This document shows, piece after piece, positions 37,575 through 47,051 of a stretch of 64,000 nt of DNA (position 1 is its first letter; every line of letters starts with the position of its first letter). This DNA is from NCEH01 sp043195125 (GTDB lineage: Bacteria > Pseudomonadota > Alphaproteobacteria > Rhizobiales > Xanthobacteraceae): NCBI RefSeq assembly GCF_043195125.1, contig NZ_JBAFWR010000003.1; one strand, given 5' to 3'. The translations under genes and the position numbers were made by a program. Below the pieces are notes generated by a model. That model did not search any database and was not told the origin of the DNA. It saw only the letters and a program-made list of their open reading frames with translations.

Positions 37575-38045
37575 ATGAAGAAGATCCTGGCCGCACTGGT
37601 CCTGACGACCGCGCTCACGCTTCCCGGCGTGGCGCTGGCTCGTCCCGTGACCCTGACGACGACGCTGAAGAGCTACGGCGGCGACGGCGCCTACCTCGCC
37701 ATCTACGTCACCGACGCCAAGGGCGCCTATGCCGGCACCTTGTGGATGGCGGGCGGCAAGGCGAAGTATTACGAGCACCTGGCCGACTGGTACCGCGCCA
37801 CGGGCGGCAATGCGGCGGAAATCAACGGAATCACTGGGGCCAGCGTCGGGGCCGGGCGCACCCTGGAGATCACGCTCGACCTCGCCGACGCGTTATTCGA
37901 CGCAGGCTACACGCTGCATCTCGATGCTGCCGTGGAGGACATGCGCGACAGTCCCAACGACGTCTCGGTGCCGTTGACGTCGGCGAATGCCGGGCAGGCG
38001 GTCCAAGGCCGCCGTTACGTCGCCAGCCTCGCCTACGCGATGTGA
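37575..38045 (+). CDS. DUF2271 protein, probable flavinylated electron carrier
   Basis: A 156-residue protein with a signal peptide (1-22, ending ALA). It contains NGITGASVG at 84-92; T-G-A-S is the pattern to which ApbE attaches FMN covalently in FMN-binding domains. DUF2271 proteins co-occur with PepSY membrane proteins and ApbE, both encoded directly downstream. The proposed role is to carry electrons in the periplasm between the PepSY flavoreductase and an unknown acceptor. The flavinylation site is inferred from the motif. Confidence 0.82.
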   Translation: MKKILAALVLTTALTLPGVALARPVTLTTTLKSYGGDGAYLAIYVTDAKGAYAGTLWMAGGKAKYYEHLADWYRATGGNAAEINGITGASVGAGRTLEITLDLADALFDAGYTLHLDAAVEDMRDSPNDVSVPLTSANAGQAVQGRRYVASLAYAM

Positions 38046-38052
38046 GGCTGTC

Positions 38053-40257
38053 ATGACTCGGCTGCTCCATCGCTGGCCCGGCCTCGTCGGCCTTGCGTTG
38101 CTGGCGCTGCTTGCGCTCAGCGGCGCGGCACTCTCAATCTTCCCTGCGGCGGAGATGATTTCTTCGCCGCAGGCCGATCCGGCTGCAAGCGTCGCGGAAC
38201 TCGCAACAAGGATTCAATCGGCAATTCCAGGCGTCGAGCAGATCAGGCGTTCGCCGTCTGGCCGCATCACCGCCTTCTGGTTCGACAAGGGTACCCCGGG
38301 CTCGGCGGTGATTGACCCGGAGACCGGACAAGCGGTCGGGTCGGCCGATCCGAACCAGGTCGAACGCTGGCTGACGAACCTGCACCGCTCGCTCTTCCTG
38401 GACGACACGGGACGCCTCGTTTCGGCGGCGGGCGCTGCTTCCATGCTTCTGCTGTCCGTCTCGGGAATCCTGCTGGTGGCGCGGCGCACCGGTGGCTGGC
38501 GGCGCTGGTTCTCGCCGCTGCGCGGCCCGCTTGCCGGGCGCGTCCATGTCGAACTCGCGCGTGCCGCAGTTCTGGGCCTGCTTCTTTCTTCGGCAACCGC
38601 GCTCTGGATGACAGCCTCCACCTTCAGCCTTCTTCCTGACGGGCCAGCAGCGCTGGATCAGTCCGACGCGAGCGGCAAGAAGGGCGCCGCGCTCTCCGCA
38701 ATGCCGCTGCTCGCGGCTACGCCGAGCGATGACCTGCGCGAGCTCACCTTCCCGTACCCTGACGATGCAACCGACGTCTTCACCCTGAAGACCGATAGCG
38801 GAACGGGTGCCATCGACCAGGGCACCGGGCAGACGCTCGGCTGGGTCGACCTGACCGCCTGGGAGCGCGCTACGGAAACCGTCTACATGCTCCACACGGG
38901 TCGCGGCGCGTCTCTGCTTGGGCTGCTTCTGGGCGTTATGGCGCTCGCGGTGCCTGTCATGGGCATCACCGGCCTTGCCGTCTGGGCCGCCGCGCGGGGC
39001 GGCCGACCGCCGATCAAGGGCAATGCCTCGCCTTCCGGCGCGGATCTCGTTGTGCTCGTCGGCAGCGAGGGTGGCAGCACCTGGGGCTTTGCCGCGACGC
39101 TCCACGCGGCGTTGACCAAGTCCGGCAAGCGAGTTCATGTCGCGCCGATGTCCGCCTTCGCGCCCGGCAGAACCCGGGCCGCGCAAAATTACATCATGCT
39201 CGCTGCCACTTATGGGGACGGTGACGCACCGGCTTGCGCCAAGGGCTTCCTCGACCGTCTGGCCGCACTTCGGGCGGCTCCCTCGGCACCGGTCGCGGTG
39301 CTCGGCTTCGGTGACCGGAACTTCCCGCGCTTCTGCGCCTATGCCGAGGCTGTCGGTGCCGCCGCACGCGTGAAGGGATGGGAGACCATTCTGCCCTTCG
39401 ACACCATCGATCGCCAGTCGCCGCAGGAGTTCGCGCGGTGGGGCCGCGCACTGGGGCAGGCTCTCGGCATCCCGCTGGAACTGGACCACCAGCCGGTCGC
39501 GCCCCGGACGACCGGATTGACGCTGGTTTCTCGCCGCGACTACGGCCAGGACGTGCAGGCGCCGACCGCGATCCTGCGCTTCGCCCTGCCGCGCCTCGGA
39601 TTTCTACAACGCCTATTGGGCCGCGGCTTCGCCCGTTTCGAGGCGGGGGATCTCATCGGGATTCTCCCGCAAGGCGCCACCGTGCCGCGGTTCTATTCTC
39701 TGGCATCCGGCAGCCGCGACGGGTTCCTCGAAATCGTGGTCCGCAAACATGCCGGCGGCGTTTGCTCCAGTATGCTGACCGGGCTTCAGCCGGGCCGGTC
39801 TGTCGAAGCCTTCCTGCGGCGCAATCCGACTTTCCATCCGCCCCGCGGTCGCAAGCCGCTGATCCTGATCGGAGCCGGCACCGGGATTGGACCGCTTGCG
39901 GGCTTCGTCCGCGCCAACGATAGCTTGCGGCCCATGCATCTGTTCTTCGGGATGCGGCATCGCGACAGCGACTTCCTCTACGGGGAAGAACTGGCGCACT
40001 GGTCTTCCGAAGGTCGACTGGCGAGCCTGGCAACCGCCTGCTCGCGAGGCTCGCATCCGCGCTACATCCAGCACGTCATTGCGCGGGAAAGCGCGGCCCT
40101 TGCGGCAGCAATCGGGGCCGGAGCGCACATCATGGTCTGCGGCGGGCGCGAGATGGCTTCCGGCGTTGCAGAAACTCTTGCCGCGATCCTGGAGCCCATG
40201 GGCCTATCGCCGGCGCGGCTCAAGGCGGAGGGACGCTATGTCGAAGATGTCTACTGA
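38053..40257 (+). CDS. PepSY membrane flavoreductase (PepSY + flavodoxin + FAD/NADPH reductase domains)
   Basis: A 734-residue fusion. The N-terminal ~320 residues form a PepSY-associated membrane unit with about four helices. A flavodoxin domain follows (LVGSEGGSTWGFAATLHAAL to about residue 475), then a ferredoxin-reductase-like part with RFYSLASG (FAD), GAGTGIGPLAGF and CGGREMASG (NADPH). It resembles the reductase half of sulfite reductase or cytochrome P450 reductase. It should move electrons from cytosolic NADPH to periplasmic flavoproteins. The ATG at 38053 is eight bases after the DUF2271 stop. Confidence 0.88.
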   Translation: MTRLLHRWPGLVGLALLALLALSGAALSIFPAAEMISSPQADPAASVAELATRIQSAIPGVEQIRRSPSGRITAFWFDKGTPGSAVIDPETGQAVGSADPNQVERWLTNLHRSLFLDDTGRLVSAAGAASMLLLSVSGILLVARRTGGWRRWFSPLRGPLAGRVHVELARAAVLGLLLSSATALWMTASTFSLLPDGPAALDQSDASGKKGAALSAMPLLAATPSDDLRELTFPYPDDATDVFTLKTDSGTGAIDQGTGQTLGWVDLTAWERATETVYMLHTGRGASLLGLLLGVMALAVPVMGITGLAVWAAARGGRPPIKGNASPSGADLVVLVGSEGGSTWGFAATLHAALTKSGKRVHVAPMSAFAPGRTRAAQNYIMLAATYGDGDAPACAKGFLDRLAALRAAPSAPVAVLGFGDRNFPRFCAYAEAVGAAARVKGWETILPFDTIDRQSPQEFARWGRALGQALGIPLELDHQPVAPRTTGLTLVSRRDYGQDVQAPTAILRFALPRLGFLQRLLGRGFARFEAGDLIGILPQGATVPRFYSLASGSRDGFLEIVVRKHAGGVCSSMLTGLQPGRSVEAFLRRNPTFHPPRGRKPLILIGAGTGIGPLAGFVRANDSLRPMHLFFGMRHRDSDFLYGEELAHWSSEGRLASLATACSRGSHPRYIQHVIARESAALAAAIGAGAHIMVCGGREMASGVAETLAAILEPMGLSPARLKAEGRYVEDVY

Positions 40258-41191
40258 TCCGGTTCGTCATGCGCTGAGCGGCCCGACCATGGGAACGCGC
40301 TGGTCGGCTCTGTTCTGGGCTGAGCCCGGATTCGATGTGGCCCGGATCCGCTCCGGCTTGCAGGCTGCCGTCGATGAAGTCGATGCGCAGATGTCGATCT
40401 GGAAGACCGACAGCGCTCTCATGCTGCTGAACCGAGCCCCGATCGGCGCGGCAGTGCCGATACCCGCGATGCTCGAACAGGTCCTGCAACTCGGCGTGGC
40501 CATCGGCAAGGCATCCGGCGGTGCATTCGACATGGGCGTGGGCGACGCCGTATCTGCCTGGGGGTTCGGGCCGGGTAGCGCCTCTCAAGATTCAATCCGC
40601 GCAGCGATGTCGGCGCGCCGCGTGTCGGCAGTCGAAGCCCTCGCGTTCGGCCAGGGAACCGTGACGAAGCGTACCGCGATCATGCTCGATCTCAATGGGA
40701 TCGCGAAAGGGGTCGGAGTTGATCGCCTTGCCGAATCGCTGTCGGCTTTCGGCGTCCGCGACGCTCTGGTCGGGATCGACGGCGAGATGCGTGCCATGGG
40801 CCATCGACCGGACGCGCAGCCATGGACGGTCGCCGTGGAAAAGCCCGATCCGGATCGACGTGCGCCCCATTCGGTCCTTGCTTTGACCAACTGCGCGGTG
40901 GCGACCTCTGGCGATTATCGCCACTTTGTCACCGTAGACGGACGACGGCTGTCGCATACGATCGACCCGAAGCGCGGCGCGCCGCTGCTCCAACCGCCTG
41001 CCTCGGTGACGGTTATAGCCCCATCATGCGCCGTCGCCGACGCCTGGGCGACGGCGCTGATGGTCCTCGGGCCTGCCGAAGGGAGTGCGTTGGCGCGGAA
41101 GATCGGCCTCGAAGCATTGTTCCTGCTTTGCGACGAACGCGATACGGTTCGCGCACGGGGCGTGGGCAATTCATTCGTGCATGCCGCCTAG
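40238..41191 (+). CDS. apbE: FAD:protein FMN transferase (ApbE)
   Basis: A 317-residue ApbE. It has PTMGTRWSALFW near the start, DLNGIAKGVGVDRLA, the FAD-binding ATSGDYRHF and the Mg-site region HTIDPKRGAPL. It attaches FMN to a Thr/Ser in target proteins, here most likely the DUF2271 protein encoded two genes upstream. The ATG at 40238 overlaps the flavoreductase gene and follows GGAGGG. No signal peptide or lipobox is seen, which is unusual because most ApbE proteins are exported. Confidence 0.9.
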   Translation: MSKMSTDPVRHALSGPTMGTRWSALFWAEPGFDVARIRSGLQAAVDEVDAQMSIWKTDSALMLLNRAPIGAAVPIPAMLEQVLQLGVAIGKASGGAFDMGVGDAVSAWGFGPGSASQDSIRAAMSARRVSAVEALAFGQGTVTKRTAIMLDLNGIAKGVGVDRLAESLSAFGVRDALVGIDGEMRAMGHRPDAQPWTVAVEKPDPDRRAPHSVLALTNCAVATSGDYRHFVTVDGRRLSHTIDPKRGAPLLQPPASVTVIAPSCAVADAWATALMVLGPAEGSALARKIGLEALFLLCDERDTVRARGVGNSFVHAA

Positions 41192-41204
41192 GAGCGACTT
41201 TGGT

Positions 41205-43106
41205 ATGGAACTTTCAGTAGGCGACAGGGTGAAGACAGCGCTTCTGGCGGTGGCGGGGGCAGGCCTTCTGGGAGGTCTCGTCCTAGCCTACGTGATGGAC
41301 CGACCGGATCTTGCTGCGACTACCTGGATGATCGGAGTCATCCCCATTCTGGCTGCACTGCTGGTCGAGATCCTGCGCAGCCTTGCGCGAGGCGAAGTCG
41401 GGCTGGACATTGTCGCGGCGCTGTCGATGACGGCGGCTCTTGTGTTCGGCGAGACGCTGGCCGCCGCGGTCGTTGCCGTCATGTACTCCGGCGGCACGTT
41501 TCTCGAAAGCTTTGCCGAGGGTCGCGCGCGGCGGGAGATGCGCGATCTTCTTTCGCGCGTCCCGCGCACGGCAACACGGCACCGCGACGGCCGCCTCGAG
41601 GACGTGCCGCTCGATGAGATCGCGCCCGGAGACCGGCTCCTGATCCGGCAGGGCGACATCGTTCCCGTCGATGGCACGGTCGAGTTTCTGTCGGCGTTCC
41701 TCGACACCTCCGCGTTGACGGGCGAATCCTTGCCGATCAAGCTCACCGCTGGCGCAGAGGCGATGAGCGGCTCGACCAATGCCGGCGATGCCTTCAATCT
41801 CGTTGCCACCAGGGAGGCGCACGACAGCACCTATGCAGGCATAGTGCGCCTGGTCGAACAGGCCCAGTCATCCAAGGCTCCCATGTCTCGGCTCGCCGAT
41901 CGTTGGTCGCTTGGCTTCTTGCTCGTGACCGTGGGGATCGCCTTCGCCGCGTGGTGGTTCACCAACGACCCTATCCGGGCAGTTGCGGTGCTGGTAGTCG
42001 CGACGCCATGTCCGCTGATCCTGGCGGTGCCCGTGGCGCTGGTGGCGGGCCTCTCACGCGCCGCCCACTTCGGGGTGCTCATCAAAGGCGCCGGTCCGCT
42101 TGAGGCCATGGCGCGCGCGCGCACGCTCATTCTCGACAAGACCGGCACGCTGACCGACGGCCGACCGCAGATCGTTTCGATTGACACTCATGACGGTATC
42201 GAGACGGATGAACTGCTGCGGCTTGCGGCCGCTCTCGACCAGGCAACCAAACACCCTGTAGCCCAGGCGATTGTTGCCGGAGCGCAGGAACGCGGACTGA
42301 CGCTGCCCGTCCCCCAAGAGGTCAGGGAGACGCCTGGCGAAGGGCTGACCGGCATCGTCGAGGGCCGACGAGTGATCGTGGGCGGACACGGCTTCGTGGT
42401 GGGACAAGTCGATGCCGCAGCCGTCGACCATCCGGCGCTGTCGGCGGGTTCGGTGCTGGTGGCGGTCGGGATCGACGGCAAGCTCGCAGGCCACATGGTC
42501 ATGGCCGATCCATTGCGCGATGGCACACATGACATGCTGTCGGGACTGCGTCGACAGGGGGTTGATCGCATTCTTCTGGCTACCGGAGATCGCCATGAGG
42601 TTGCGGAACGCGTGACCGCCGGCCTGGGGCTTGACGGCATACGCGCCGGACTTACCCCGGATCAAAAGGTTCTTCTGGTCCTCTCGGAGCGCAAGCGCGG
42701 CCCGGTGATGATGGTCGGCGACGGGGTGAATGACGCTCCCGCCCTGGCCGCAGCCGACATCGGCGTGGCCATGGGGGCGCGAGGGGCAGCCGCCTCCGCG
42801 GAAGCCGCCGATGTCGTCTTGCTGGTTGATAGAGTGGACAGGCTCGGGCCGGGCGTCGAGATCGCTCGCGGAGCCCGGCGAATCGCTCTCGAAAGCGTTG
42901 TGGCGGGCATCGGACTTTCTGTCATGGGGATGATCGCGGCCGCTTTCGGTTATCTCACGCCTGTCCAGGGGGCACTGATCCAGGAAGCCATCGACATCGC
43001 CGTTATCCTCAACGCGCTGCGTGCACTTCGAATCCAACCAGCCGAAACCGGGCCGATGCATCTGACTGACGGCGCGCTTGTAACTAGGAAAGGTATAAAG
43101 ACATGA
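41205..43106 (+). CDS. Heavy-metal-type P1B ATPase
   Basis: A 633-residue metal-transporting ATPase. Motifs: TGES at 172-175, the membrane metal site TPCPL at 267-271, the phosphorylated D311 in DKTGT, HP locus KHPVAQA and GDGVNDAPAL. There is no N-terminal HMA domain, and the membrane motif is PCPL rather than CPC, a variant whose metal is not well predicted. It is 13 bp after apbE and overlaps the VIT1 gene by four bases, so it belongs to the same transcript. Confidence 0.88.
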   Translation: MELSVGDRVKTALLAVAGAGLLGGLVLAYVMDRPDLAATTWMIGVIPILAALLVEILRSLARGEVGLDIVAALSMTAALVFGETLAAAVVAVMYSGGTFLESFAEGRARREMRDLLSRVPRTATRHRDGRLEDVPLDEIAPGDRLLIRQGDIVPVDGTVEFLSAFLDTSALTGESLPIKLTAGAEAMSGSTNAGDAFNLVATREAHDSTYAGIVRLVEQAQSSKAPMSRLADRWSLGFLLVTVGIAFAAWWFTNDPIRAVAVLVVATPCPLILAVPVALVAGLSRAAHFGVLIKGAGPLEAMARARTLILDKTGTLTDGRPQIVSIDTHDGIETDELLRLAAALDQATKHPVAQAIVAGAQERGLTLPVPQEVRETPGEGLTGIVEGRRVIVGGHGFVVGQVDAAAVDHPALSAGSVLVAVGIDGKLAGHMVMADPLRDGTHDMLSGLRRQGVDRILLATGDRHEVAERVTAGLGLDGIRAGLTPDQKVLLVLSERKRGPVMMVGDGVNDAPALAAADIGVAMGARGAAASAEAADVVLLVDRVDRLGPGVEIARGARRIALESVVAGIGLSVMGMIAAAFGYLTPVQGALIQEAIDIAVILNALRALRIQPAETGPMHLTDGALVTRKGIKT

Positions 43107-43804
43107 GCCGCCTTTCGCATTCGGAAGTCCACATGGTCCATCGCATCGGATGGCTGCGCGCCGCGGTGCTTGGAGCCAATGACGGTCTGGTCTCAACGTC
43201 CAGCCTCGTCGTGGGCGTGGCGGCGGCGGGGTCTGGTTCCACGGAAATCCTGATCGCGGGCTTCGCCGGTCTCGTCGCCGGGGCCATGTCCATGGCTGCG
43301 GGTGAGTACGTGTCAGTGAGTTCGCAGACCGACGCTGAGAATGCGGACCTCGCTCGCGAACGGCGGGAACTGGCGGAGACGCCGGATGCCGAACTAGAAG
43401 AGCTGACCCAGATCTATATCAAGCGCGGCCTCGATCGCGACCTCGCGGGCCAGGTTGCCGCCCAGCTTACGGCAGGTGACGCGCTGGCCGCCCATGCCCG
43501 CGACGAACTTGGCATCTCCGAGACCTTGGCCGCGCGGCCGGTCCAGGCAGCTTTGGTTTCCGCATTGACCTTCGCGGCGGGTGCCATCGTTCCTGTGCTG
43601 GTGGCAATGGCTACGCCTGCCGACCAGACCAGCATTGTCGTCGGTGCATCGACCATCGTTGCCCTGGCGATCCTTGGCGGACTGGGAGCGAACGCAGGCG
43701 GAGCCGGCATACTGCGCGGCGCGCTTCGCGTCACTTTCTGGGGCGCGCTCGCCATGGGCGTCACCGCCGCCGTCGGTGCTCTGTTCGGTGTGAGCGCGGG
43801 ATGA
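43103..43804 (+). CDS. VIT1/CCC1-family Fe/Mn transporter
   Basis: A 233-residue membrane protein with five hydrophobic segments and the VIT1 signature: GANDGLVSTSSLVVGVA in helix 1 and AGAMSMAAGEYVSVSSQ in helix 2, followed by a long charged helix rich in Glu. Such proteins export or sequester ferrous iron and manganese. Overlaps the upstream P-type ATPase gene by ATGA. Confidence 0.92.
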   Translation: MSRLSHSEVHMVHRIGWLRAAVLGANDGLVSTSSLVVGVAAAGSGSTEILIAGFAGLVAGAMSMAAGEYVSVSSQTDAENADLARERRELAETPDAELEELTQIYIKRGLDRDLAGQVAAQLTAGDALAAHARDELGISETLAARPVQAALVSALTFAAGAIVPVLVAMATPADQTSIVVGASTIVALAILGGLGANAGGAGILRGALRVTFWGALAMGVTAAVGALFGVSAG

Positions 43805-44002
43805 GGTCCAAGGCCCTCCCACTTTGTCCTGCGAGGGTTCCGGGAAGTCTGCGACCTTTGCGGCGCCGTCGTTTGCCTCGCCCAGACAAGGCAATGCATT
43901 GCAACGTCTTCGCGGCTCAGATTCTGAAACCGACGCCCACCGCATCCGAATTCGCTATCGTGCGAATTGGGCAACAGGCTTTGATGGGTTTCGGCTGACC
44001 CG

Positions 44003-45256
44003 ATGGACCACACTATTGCAAGACTGGGGCTGGCTCTGGCGATTGGCCTTCTCGTGGGTCTGGAGCGCGGATGGCGTGAGCGTGACGCTGCCGACAGGAG
44101 CCGTACGGCCGGCATTCGCACCTTCGGCCTGTCGGGGCTGCTGGGCGGCATCTTTGCCGCGCTCGCAGCCGCCTTGGACTCAAGCGCCATATTGATTGCC
44201 GGTTTCTTCGGCTTCGCGGCAATCTTCGCCTGGTTCTCCTCGCACGAAGCCGAGCATGACCAGAATTTCAGCGTGACGGGTGTCGTGGCAGCATTGAGCG
44301 TGTTCGCGCTCGGCGCACTGGCGGTTGTCGGCGATCAACTCGTCGCTGCTGCAGGCGGAGCCGCGCTCGCAGCTGTCCTGGCCAGCCGGGAGATGCTTCA
44401 CGGTCTGCTGCGTCGCCTGACCTGGATCGAACTGCGCTCGGCCATCGTCCTTGCAGCGATGACCGCGATCGTCCTGCCCCTCCTTCCGGACAGAACCGTC
44501 GATCCCTGGGGAGGGCTCAACCCGTTCGAGATCTGGTTCTTCACCGTCATTGTCGCGGCGATATCCTTCGGTGGCTATGTCGCGGTGCGCTTGCTGGGCG
44601 AGACGCGCGGATTGCTCGTCGGATCGATCGCCGGCGCCGTTGTTTCGTCTACCGCGGTCACCGTCGCACTGGCACGTATGGCCAGAGCGGAAGCCAACGC
44701 GACGCCGCTGGTGGGCGGGGCAGCGCTTGCGGCGCTGGTATCCGTTCTGCGGGTCTGCGCCATCGTTGCGCTGCTCGCACCTCAGGTCATCGCGTACATG
44801 ATCGCGCCCGCGATCGCCGGTGGATTCGTCCTTGCCGCGGCTGGCGTCCTGCTCCTGCGTCGAAGCGGCGCGCACGATGCCGGCGACCAGCCCGGGCGCA
44901 ATCCGTTCGAATTTGGAGCCCTCCTGGTCTTTGCCGCTGCGTTCGCACTTGTTTCCACTGTCAGCGCGGCACTCTCGAGCCGGTTCGGTGAGAGCGGGCT
45001 TTTGGCCACGACTGCCGTTTCAGGCGCGTTTGATGTCGACGTGGCCGTTCTCAGTTCGCTTCGGCTTGCCGACGGGGGAACCGCCATCGCGCTCGTGGGT
45101 CAAGCCGTGCTTGTCGCGCTCGCCACAAATGCCGCAGGGCGTTTGGTCCTCGCAATTCTCGCCGGTCCCCCGCGTTTCTCGCTCCCGCTCGCTGCAATCA
45201 CGGGATGCGCGGTCGTGGTGGCTGTCGCTGCCTTCGTGTGGTTCCCCTTCGCTTGA
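44003..45256 (+). CDS. MgtC/SapB-DUF4010 family membrane protein
   Basis: A 417-residue protein with about twelve hydrophobic segments. The first ~140 residues match the MgtC N-terminal fold (GLALAIGLLVGLERGWRER, RTFGLSGLLGG), the rest is DUF4010. Function is not established for the family; MgtC proper supports growth in low magnesium. It follows VIT1 after about 200 bp with nothing recognisable between. Confidence 0.85.
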   Translation: MDHTIARLGLALAIGLLVGLERGWRERDAADRSRTAGIRTFGLSGLLGGIFAALAAALDSSAILIAGFFGFAAIFAWFSSHEAEHDQNFSVTGVVAALSVFALGALAVVGDQLVAAAGGAALAAVLASREMLHGLLRRLTWIELRSAIVLAAMTAIVLPLLPDRTVDPWGGLNPFEIWFFTVIVAAISFGGYVAVRLLGETRGLLVGSIAGAVVSSTAVTVALARMARAEANATPLVGGAALAALVSVLRVCAIVALLAPQVIAYMIAPAIAGGFVLAAAGVLLLRRSGAHDAGDQPGRNPFEFGALLVFAAAFALVSTVSAALSSRFGESGLLATTAVSGAFDVDVAVLSSLRLADGGTAIALVGQAVLVALATNAAGRLVLAILAGPPRFSLPLAAITGCAVVVAVAAFVWFPFA

Positions 45257-45723
45257 GATCAGCGGTCGGCCTGCCCGGCGCGCGAGGAATTTGCCGCTGT
45301 TTCCCAAGCAGAAATAACCACACGGCGACCGCCTCCGAACGACAATGTCCTTCTTATTCTCGCTTGAACCGGACCGTTAGTAGATGACACCGTTCAGGCC
45401 GAGTTTCAGAGGGGCCCCGAATGGCGGGTTTCGGGCCGCAGGCAAGCCAAGCGGAACGACCGAAATGGGGTCGTCTGCTGCCACAGGTGGGCTGGAAAGT
45501 TTATTGAATAAACTTCTCCTCCGGCCGCGCCCGCTATGACCATAACCATTTGCTGCGGGCTGGCCCTGACATTAGCCATGTATGTAACATAACAGAAAGT
45601 CGGCTTTCGATAGTTTTGATGATGTATTCACCTAACTCGCTACCTTTCCAGCGTCCTGCACATCGCCCGGAATGGGGCGGAAAGGCGACGGCCCCGCTCA
45701 TGGTCATAGTGAGATTATTCAGT
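45257..45723. other. Gene-free stretch between DUF4010 and merR-like genes
   Basis: About 470 bp, no convincing gene. A short hairpin ACGACC/GGTCGT lies near 45453-45471. AT content rises towards 45590-45640. Confidence 0.5.
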
Positions 45724-46113
45724 TCAGCTTACTGAAAGCGCCTCAATCACGCGGCACTCCGAAACGCGCCCCTGATGACATTCACCTACCATGCGGGCCA
45801 ACTCGTCGCGCAAAGAGAGCAAGCGGGCGATGCGTCTTTCGACTTCCTCAAGCTGTCCCTGTGCAATGCGGCTCGCGTCCTCGCACGATGCTTCGGGTTG
45901 CTCCTGCAAAGCCAGCAACACCCGAACACTTGGCAGATCGAAACCAAGATCGCGGGCATGGCGGATAAAGCCCAGCCGCTCTGCATCGACGGTGCTGTAA
46001 GTGCGCCGTCCGTTGGATTGGCGGGCAGGCTTGGGCAAAACCCCGATGCGCTCGTAATAGCGGATTGTTTCGATGTTCACGCCTGCCTGTCGGGATAAGT
46101 CGCCAATCTGCAT
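45724..46113 (-). CDS. MerR-family metal-responsive regulator
   Basis: A 129-residue MerR protein: winged helix MQIGDLSRQAGVNIETIRYYERIG at the N-terminus, a long dimerisation helix, and two Cys near the metal loop and C-terminus (EASCEDA, SECRV). It is divergent from a metal cation transporter and the shared promoter has the classic overlong spacer, so it should activate that gene when it binds its metal. Cd/Pb/Zn-type MerR proteins are the nearest match; the third Cys usual for the cadmium type is not evident. Confidence 0.9.
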   Translation of the reverse strand: MQIGDLSRQAGVNIETIRYYERIGVLPKPARQSNGRRTYSTVDAERLGFIRHARDLGFDLPSVRVLLALQEQPEASCEDASRIAQGQLEEVERRIARLLSLRDELARMVGECHQGRVSECRVIEALSVS

Positions 46114-46122
46114 CTTTTCGTC

Positions 46123-46153
46123 TTGCTCCTGTAGTGACTACAGGTTGTAGCAT
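46123..46153 (+). promoter_or_regulatory. MerR-type promoter and operator
   Basis: A -35 box TTGCTC and a -10 box TAGCAT are 19 bp apart, the long spacing that MerR proteins correct by twisting. The spacer holds the perfect dyad CCTGTAG-TGA-CTACAGG (46128-46144). It drives the CDF transporter gene at 46182. Confidence 0.82.
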
Positions 46154-46181
46154 AACAAGGCTAGAATTTCGAGGATCGACC

Positions 46182-47051
46182 ATGGCCGCCGCAACCGACA
46201 CAGTCCGCTATCATGTAACCGGGATGGACTGCTCGTCCTGTGCCGCCAAGATCGAGGGCGCGACCCGCAAGGTCGATGGCGTCAATGATGTGAAGGTGTC
46301 GATTGCCTCCCAGATCATGACGCTAAAAGTCGATGACCCGGCGCGGCGTCTGCCAGTGGTGGAATCCGCCATAACCGACCTTGGCTATCAACTCGACCGC
46401 CTAGGCCAACACAAGGCCGAAGGCGCGGGCGATGATGATGACGACGACCAAATTCCCGACCTGTCGCACGTCACCCCGGCGTATAAACGGGCGCTCTGGA
46501 TCGTCGTCCTGCTCAATGTCGGATATGGCATTATCGAGATTGGCGGCTCAATCCTGTCAGGATCACAAGCCCTTCAAGCCGACTCCCTCGACTTTATCGG
46601 GGATGGTCTGATTTCATTTCTCGGCCTGATCGCTGTCGGATGGGGTCTTGCTGCCCGCGCTAAAGCAGCCCTGCTGCAAGGCGTGTTTCTAGCCCTGCTC
46701 GGCTTCGGCGTGATCGGCTCGACCGCCTACCGGGTGTTTGTCGAGCATGAACCGCAAACCATGCTGATGGCGGGGTTTGCTTTCGTGGCTTTCATCGTCA
46801 ACGTGCTGGCTGCCGTGGTGCTGATCCCGCACCGAAAAGGAGATGCCAATATGCGGGCCGTATGGCTGTTCTCGCGCAATGACGCAATTGGCAATCTGGC
46901 CGTTGTCGCTGCTGCTGCTCTCGTTTGGTGGCTCAATAATCCATGGCCGGATTTGCTGGTTGCCTTCGCCGTGGCGGGCCTGTTCCTGCAATCGGCATGG
47001 TCGATCATTAGAGACGCACGGCAAGACCTTTCACAAGCCCGCCGCGTTTAG
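46182..47051 (+). CDS. HMA-fused cation diffusion facilitator
   Basis: A 289-residue exporter. An N-terminal heavy-metal-associated domain with GMDCSSC (Cys17, Cys20) is joined by an Asp-rich linker near residues 84-92 to a CDF membrane unit whose second helix holds SLDFIGD and fifth helix SRNDAIGNL, the four metal ligands of the transport site. The usual C-terminal cytoplasmic domain is absent; the HMA domain may replace it. Controlled by the divergent MerR-like gene. The ATG at 46182 is the start; the longer frame runs back through the promoter. Confidence 0.9.
   Translation: MAAATDTVRYHVTGMDCSSCAAKIEGATRKVDGVNDVKVSIASQIMTLKVDDPARRLPVVESAITDLGYQLDRLGQHKAEGAGDDDDDDQIPDLSHVTPAYKRALWIVVLLNVGYGIIEIGGSILSGSQALQADSLDFIGDGLISFLGLIAVGWGLAARAKAALLQGVFLALLGFGVIGSTAYRVFVEHEPQTMLMAGFAFVAFIVNVLAAVVLIPHRKGDANMRAVWLFSRNDAIGNLAVVAAAALVWWLNNPWPDLLVAFAVAGLFLQSAWSIIRDARQDLSQARRV

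Noticed and set aside
38134..39489. A 451-residue minus-strand frame opposite the PepSY flavoreductase
   Set aside because: Antisense shadow; the plus strand has clear flavodoxin and reductase motifs.
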